NCBI RefSeq assembly: GCF_023022965.1 | Contig: NZ_CP095462.1 | Location: forward strand, 496,001-560,000 | Direction of reading: 5' to 3' | DNA length: 64,000 nt | Source of the DNA: Ectobacillus sp. JY-23 | GTDB taxonomy: Bacteria > Bacillota > Bacilli > Bacillales > Bacillaceae_G | The notes under the pieces: generated by a model | What the model was told of the DNA's origin: nothing | The model's database searches: none | Seen by the model: only the letters and a program-made list of their open reading frames with translations | Shown: positions 60,052 to 64,000 of the stretch, piece by piece | Numbering within the stretch: the stretch's first letter is position 1 | How the letters are laid out: each line of letters begins with the position of its first letter | Made by a program: the position numbers and the translations under genes

Positions 60052-60510
60052 CTATTTTTGCTTGTGTAAAATTCGTGACAAGCGAATGCGGTTATAACGC
60101 TGAATGATAATAAGTGGTATATTCAAACATAGAGCATATATGACCATAGCCCACCCCACCACTATCTCGTTCCATAAAAAGAAAAGAAACGCAAACGGAA
60201 TCGGCAGCCAATGCGCCAGTTCCGCCCGTTTTGTTTCCAGTAGAAATACTCGCAAATGCTCCTCAGTCATATTTCGCAGGTTCTTTTTGTGAAAGCCTCC
60301 CTTAAACAAACGACTAGCATCCGGTGCCCATTGTTTCCAGCGCTTTACACCAAGTTTTTCGTACAAGCGACCATTCTTTTCCCAACTTCGTTCGCGGTAG
60401 AGCCAATAATCCCCTTCAAAAGGTATTGTCCCAAGCTTTACACAGCTATATGAAATAAAAAGATGGATAAAAACCCAAACACCGATATCTGCTAGGATGA
60501 TCCCGTTCAT
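60052..60510 (-). CDS. crtO: Carotenoid glycosyl ester acyltransferase (CrtO-like)
   Basis: A 152-residue membrane protein with an N-terminal helix and two helices near the end. The pattern WLYRERSWEKNGRLYEKLGVKRWKQWAPD, FKGGFHKKNL and ELAHWLPIPFAFLFFLWN ... NIPLIIIQRYNRIRL is that of staphyloxanthin CrtO, which adds a fatty acid to a glycosylated diaponeurosporenoate. ATG 60508-60510 is nine bases after AAAGGA. It follows the glycosyltransferase gene by five bases, so the two are co-translated. It supports a C30 carotenoid pathway. Confidence 0.88.
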   Translation of the reverse strand: MNGIILADIGVWVFIHLFISYSCVKLGTIPFEGDYWLYRERSWEKNGRLYEKLGVKRWKQWAPDASRLFKGGFHKKNLRNMTEEHLRVFLLETKRAELAHWLPIPFAFLFFLWNEIVVGWAMVIYALCLNIPLIIIQRYNRIRLSRILHKQK

Positions 60511-60515
60511 GTCCA

Positions 60516-61586
60516 TCATTCCTTTTTCGTTGAAATTGTGCGACCTTTCCAAGACACATTTCGATGTACAAACAGTTTTATACATGAGAGCGCAAATACA
60601 AGCAAAAACACCATAACATGCAACGGATATGTCAAAGCGGTGATGATGCCAAAATTGCCAATGCGCCGCAGCATCCAATAGACCTGTGCGACAAACAACA
60701 TATAAAACACAAACACACCTTGTTCACCCAAATGCAAGCATGAGGTAACAATACCATTCATCCATAACCCGATCCATAAAAGCAGCCATGGATTGGTACC
60801 GCTAGCTCCTTTTGCAAAACTTTTACTCCAGCCCTCCACAAAGGTTTTGAAACCTTCTGGATACATCCGCATGGAAATAGCTCCTCTTCCGCTTACACAG
60901 GCCACTTTTCCCCCTGCTTGCAGAACGCGCTGCGCTAGTGTCATGTTTTCAAGCAGTTCACCTTTTCCAGCTAGATGTCCCCCAAATTTAAAGTAATCTC
61001 CTCGTTTACAAATAAGGCACTGTCCAAACGCACCAATCGCTTTTTGTTTGTTCCCAAACATATGAAAGGCACGCAAAGCGCTAAATAACAACAGATGAAA
61101 AAAAGAAGAGAAAAATTCGTACGGTCGCACCATTCTATGATAGGGGTGCACAGACAAAACGGTCGCTCGGCATTCATAATACGTTGCAATAAGATGACGT
61201 ATTCCCTCGCCCTCTAACACCGTATCTGCATCTAAAAAGATAAGAATCTCTCCTTGAGCCATTTTGGCGCCGTTCCAGCATCCCCATGCCTTACCTTGCC
61301 AGCCACTTGGGAGCGGCGGTAATGAAATAACATTCGCGCCCATGCGCTTTGCAATGACAGCAGTTTCATCTGTAGAGCCATCATCCATCACTAATACCTC
61401 GACATGTGGATACATCTGATCCTGAAGCGACATCAGCAAGCGTCCAATATTGCGCTCCTCATTACGTGCTGGGATAATAATGGTCACATTCTTTACTTCT
61501 ATCAAGCTTCTGCGCCGTACGCAATCCGGAATATATGCTAGCAACATAACGCCGATAAAAACGGATACTATCATTATCAAAAACAT
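60516..61586 (-). CDS. crtQ: Carotenoid glycosyltransferase, family 2 (CrtQ-like)
   Basis: A 356-residue membrane glycosyltransferase. The GT2 domain has VTIIIPARNEERNIGRLLMSL, VLVMDDGSTDETA, ILIFLDADTVLEG (metal DxD) and GELLENMTLAQRVLQ; hydrophobic segments lie at the N-terminus and in the last 80 residues. SGWQGKAWGCWNGA is conserved in CrtQ. It glycosylates a C30 carotenoid acid. ATG 61584-61586 follows GGGG. It is divergent from a desaturase gene over a 111-base shared control region, where no strong promoter could be assigned. Confidence 0.88.
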   Translation of the reverse strand: MFLIMIVSVFIGVMLLAYIPDCVRRRSLIEVKNVTIIIPARNEERNIGRLLMSLQDQMYPHVEVLVMDDGSTDETAVIAKRMGANVISLPPLPSGWQGKAWGCWNGAKMAQGEILIFLDADTVLEGEGIRHLIATYYECRATVLSVHPYHRMVRPYEFFSSFFHLLLFSALRAFHMFGNKQKAIGAFGQCLICKRGDYFKFGGHLAGKGELLENMTLAQRVLQAGGKVACVSGRGAISMRMYPEGFKTFVEGWSKSFAKGASGTNPWLLLWIGLWMNGIVTSCLHLGEQGVFVFYMLFVAQVYWMLRRIGNFGIITALTYPLHVMVFLLVFALSCIKLFVHRNVSWKGRTISTKKE

Positions 61587-61697
61587 CCGCTTCTTCCCCT
61601 TTCCTGTTGGAAGTATAATTCTTTGTTTTTCTGTCAAAACAGTTGTTATACATGCAGTGTAGTCTGATTTTGGTTTATTTATAAGGAGGATTTCAAA

Positions 61698-63200
61698 ATG
61701 AAAAAAAAAGTTGTGATTGTAGGTGGCGGTCTGGGGGGGCTTTCCACAGCAATGAAATTGGCGGGACAAGGATATAGTGTAACCGTATTAGAAAAGAATG
61801 AGCGTGCTGGGGGTAAATTGAACGTTCGAAGCGGGAAGGGTTTTACCTTTGATACCGGCCCCTCTATTTTAACTATGCCCTGGGTGCTCGAGCAGCTGTT
61901 TCAGAGCGTGAATCGCAACGTACATGACTATATGAAAATTGTCCGTGTCGAGCCGCAATGGCGGACATTTTATAAAGATGGTACAACGATTGATTTCATT
62001 GGCGACTTACCAGCTATGCTGGAAGAATTGAAAAAAGTGGATCCAAAAGATGCAGAGTCATTTTTTGCCTATATGGATTATTGTAGCCGGATGTACGAGC
62101 TTAGTACCAAAAGCTTCTATAAACAAAGTCTAGACGGTTTGTCTGAGCTACGTTCTTTACATACACTGAAAGAGTTAATGAGCATGGATCCAATGAAAAG
62201 TATGGATCAAATCACGAAAAAACATTTTAAAAACGAAAAAATTCAGCAGCTGTTCAACTTTTTAATTATGTATATCGGCTCTTCGCCATATCATGCACCG
62301 GCTATTTTATCTCAGCTTTCTTATGTACAGCTCGGCCTTGGCATTTATTACGTACAGGGCGGTATGTACAATATTGCAAAAGGTATGCTGAAGGTGCTTG
62401 ACGAACTTGGTGTAGAGATGAAAACAAATGCGAAGGTGGAGCAGGTTTTAACAGAAGGCACGCGTGCAACTGGTGTTCGTCTTGAATCGGGTGAAGTGAT
62501 AGCTGCCGACATCGTCGTTTCTAATCTAGAAGCCATCCCTGCTTATAACAGTATCTTGGATGAATACGGCATGTCTAAAAAGGCAGCAAAAGATTTGGAA
62601 AAATACGCACCGACTGTATCTGGACTTGTTCTGCTTCTTGGCGTAGACAAAGAATACAAGCAGCTTGCCCACCACAACTTTTTCTTTTCAGAAAATCCAG
62701 AGCGTGAGTTTCATCAAATCTTTAATGAAGGTGTGCCAGCGGACGATCCGACGATTTACATTGGTGTCTCCTCTAAGTCCGATCCATCTCAAGCGCCAGC
62801 CGGGAAAGAAAATCTGTTTATTTTAACACACGTTCCACCGCTCAAGGACGGTGAAACATGGGCGGCGCGTAAGGAAGAATATCGCGAGCTCGTTCTAACA
62901 AAGCTCGAACGCATGGGAGTTTCTCTCAAATCTCACATTGAATTTGAATATATCTTCACGCCTGATGATTTACGCGAGCTATACGGCGCAAACGGCGGTT
63001 CTATCTATGGTGTTGTCACCGATAGAAAATTAAACGGCGGCTTTAAAATTCCAAGCCGCAGCAAAGTAGTGGAGAATCTGTATTTTGTAGGAGGATCTAC
63101 GCATCCTGGTGGCGGTGTGCCGATGGTGACACTATCCGGTCAGCTAACAGCGGACCTTGTCACTGAAGACCATGGTCATCAACAGCGTTCGATTGGATAA
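61698..63200 (+). CDS. Carotenoid desaturase/oxygenase (CrtN/CrtP family)
   Basis: A 500-residue FAD enzyme. KKVVIVGGGLGGLSTAMKLAGQGYSVTVLEKNERAGGKL is the dinucleotide fold and FTFDTGPSILTMPWVLEQLF a family core. The C-terminal NLYFVGGSTHPGGGVPMVTLSGQL is the bacterial phytoene-desaturase-type signature. It may desaturate diapophytoene (CrtN) or oxidise a terminal methyl (CrtP/CrtNb); the split cannot be made by eye. AAGGAGG precedes ATG. Its divergent partners (CrtQ, CrtO) belong to the same pathway; no crtM is in the window. Confidence 0.9.
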   Translation: MKKKVVIVGGGLGGLSTAMKLAGQGYSVTVLEKNERAGGKLNVRSGKGFTFDTGPSILTMPWVLEQLFQSVNRNVHDYMKIVRVEPQWRTFYKDGTTIDFIGDLPAMLEELKKVDPKDAESFFAYMDYCSRMYELSTKSFYKQSLDGLSELRSLHTLKELMSMDPMKSMDQITKKHFKNEKIQQLFNFLIMYIGSSPYHAPAILSQLSYVQLGLGIYYVQGGMYNIAKGMLKVLDELGVEMKTNAKVEQVLTEGTRATGVRLESGEVIAADIVVSNLEAIPAYNSILDEYGMSKKAAKDLEKYAPTVSGLVLLLGVDKEYKQLAHHNFFFSENPEREFHQIFNEGVPADDPTIYIGVSSKSDPSQAPAGKENLFILTHVPPLKDGETWAARKEEYRELVLTKLERMGVSLKSHIEFEYIFTPDDLRELYGANGGSIYGVVTDRKLNGGFKIPSRSKVVENLYFVGGSTHPGGGVPMVTLSGQLTADLVTEDHGHQQRSIG

Positions 63201-63202
63201 CA

Positions 63203-63233
63203 CAAAAACGCGGGGAATACCCGCGTTTTTTAT
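63203..63233. terminator. Bidirectional terminator
   Basis: AAAACGCGGG-GAATA-CCCGCGTTTT with T-rich flanks, between the desaturase gene and the convergent SH3-CAP gene. Confidence 0.88.
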
Positions 63234-64000
63234 TTACCAATAAACTGTTGTGTCCAAATATTTTTATCCGCTACATATCCTACACCAATATGTGTAAAGG
63301 AATTGTTCAAGATGTTAGCGCGGTGACCTGGGCTATTCATCCATGCTTTTACTACTTCTTCTGGTGTACGTTGTCCCATCGCGATATTTTCACCTGCCGC
63401 GCGATATGTAATGCCGTTTGCACGCATCATATCAAACGGTGAACCGTATGTTGGGCTCGTATGACTAAAATAATTATTTTTTAACATATCCTCTGATTTC
63501 AGTCTTGCAACTTTGCTTAAGTTTGTATCAATTTGCAGTACGTTTAACCCAGCTTTTTGACGTTCGACGTTTGTAAGCTCCACTACTTTTAACTCATACG
63601 CGCTCATTTGACTTGTGCTTGTTGTTGGTTTTGTTGGCTTTGTTTGTACTGTTGTTGATGGTTTTGTCGTTGTTACATAAGCACCGTTTACATAAGCAGC
63701 CTTGCCGTTGTATACAATTTGCACCCAACCGTTTGTGTACTTTTGTTTAATAGTCACAGCCGCTCCTTTTGGTAACCTTCCAATAATCGCCCCGTTAATA
63801 GAAGGCTGTGTGCGAACATTGAGTTCTGGTGCGGTAACGAATGCTTGTACTGTCAATGCTTGTACGGCTTGCGTTGTTGATTGTATATATTGCGCGTTCA
63901 CATAAGCTGCTTTTCCTTGATACGAAATTTTCGCCCAGCCATTTATCATACCATTCACGGTGATGGTTGTGTGTTGTGGTAGTTTACCAAGAATTTGACC
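63230..64000 (-). CDS. Secreted SH3-repeat and CAP-domain protein (N-terminus beyond window)
   Basis: At least 256 residues, open to the window edge. One SH3_3 repeat is cut (GQILGKLPQHTTITVNG, GWAKISYQGKAAYVNAQYI). A second is complete (LNVRTQPSINGAIIGRLPKG, GWVQIVYNGKAAYVNGAYV). A Thr/Pro/Lys linker leads to a CAP domain (about the last 130 residues: ELTNVERQKAGLNVL, HTSPTYGSPFDMMRANGI, AGENIAMGQRTPEEVVKAWMNSPGHRANIL, HIGVGYV). The CAP cavity histidines and glutamates are present. It resembles YkwD-type wall proteins of Bacillus; SH3 repeats probably bind peptidoglycan. Confidence 0.93.
   Translation of the reverse strand, partial: GQILGKLPQHTTITVNGMINGWAKISYQGKAAYVNAQYIQSTTQAVQALTVQAFVTAPELNVRTQPSINGAIIGRLPKGAAVTIKQKYTNGWVQIVYNGKAAYVNGAYVTTTKPSTTVQTKPTKPTTSTSQMSAYELKVVELTNVERQKAGLNVLQIDTNLSKVARLKSEDMLKNNYFSHTSPTYGSPFDMMRANGITYRAAGENIAMGQRTPEEVVKAWMNSPGHRANILNNSFTHIGVGYVADKNIWTQQFIGK

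Overview
The window looks like chromosome from a low-to-moderate GC Bacillaceae species (Bacillus sensu lato). The case rests on AGGAGG-type ribosome sites, frequent TTG and GTG starts, many intrinsic terminators, and families typical of Bacillus: NETI/YebG, DUF2164, YokU beside kamA, the yodP-yodQ-yodR-yodS-yodT block, YuzF, DUF3889, DUF2651 and a Bacillus-type liquefying alpha-amylase. I see no rRNA, tRNA, CRISPR array or intact mobile element. Old mobile DNA is limited to a TnpB scrap, and there is one copy of an interspersed Bacillus-type repeat.

Layout. 1-6.8 kb: start of serC, small conserved genes, an ArsR/DUF2087 regulator with palindromic operators, an MFS pump, an alpha/beta hydrolase, and an SDR plus CrtI-like oxidoreductase pair. 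6.9-12.9 kb (minus strand): a cobalamin riboswitch with its own promoter and terminator drives a wall-anchored transcobalamin-like protein, a DUF4430 lipoprotein, the ECF T, A and S components, and DUF2164. This reads as a complete corrinoid capture and import operon. 13-19.4 kb: YbaK deacylase, an ABC exporter pair, an SGNH-like protein, DUF3889, a small membrane protein and an aldehyde dehydrogenase. 19.4-28 kb: the lysine/beta-lysine (kam) locus, with kamA-yokU behind a sigma-54-type promoter, the enhancer-binding activator kamR, and yodT-S-R-Q-P.

28.2-33 kb: lipoproteins, an orphan pair of peptide-type ABC permeases, a GNAT enzyme and an alpha-carbonic anhydrase. 33.1-47.1 kb: one long minus-strand operon of 11 genes for a mannose- and probably N-acetylmannosamine-containing glycan. 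It holds a binding protein, two permeases, an FAD oxidoreductase, GH38 alpha-mannosidase, a ROK-RpiR fusion, a ROK kinase, a CE7 esterase, DUF4127, NanE and ManA. Its promoter carries a cre-like site. The same arrangement is seen upstream of a secreted GH10-like glycosidase (47.5-49.8 kb) and the alpha-amylase (50.9-52.4 kb), so the region looks like a CcpA-controlled polysaccharide island.

50-59 kb: a histidine phosphatase with a probable CTG start, small membrane proteins, a GNAT-pentapeptide-repeat fusion, DJ-1 and YhhN proteins, a TetR-controlled ABC exporter with two operators around its promoter, and manganese catalase. 59.7-64 kb: YuzF, a C30-carotenoid cluster (acyltransferase, glycosyltransferase, divergent desaturase) and a secreted SH3-CAP protein cut by the window end.

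Gene decay is visible at several places: an aldo/keto reductase reduced to its two ends, and C-terminal scraps of a berberine-bridge oxidase, a zinc-type quinone reductase and TnpB.
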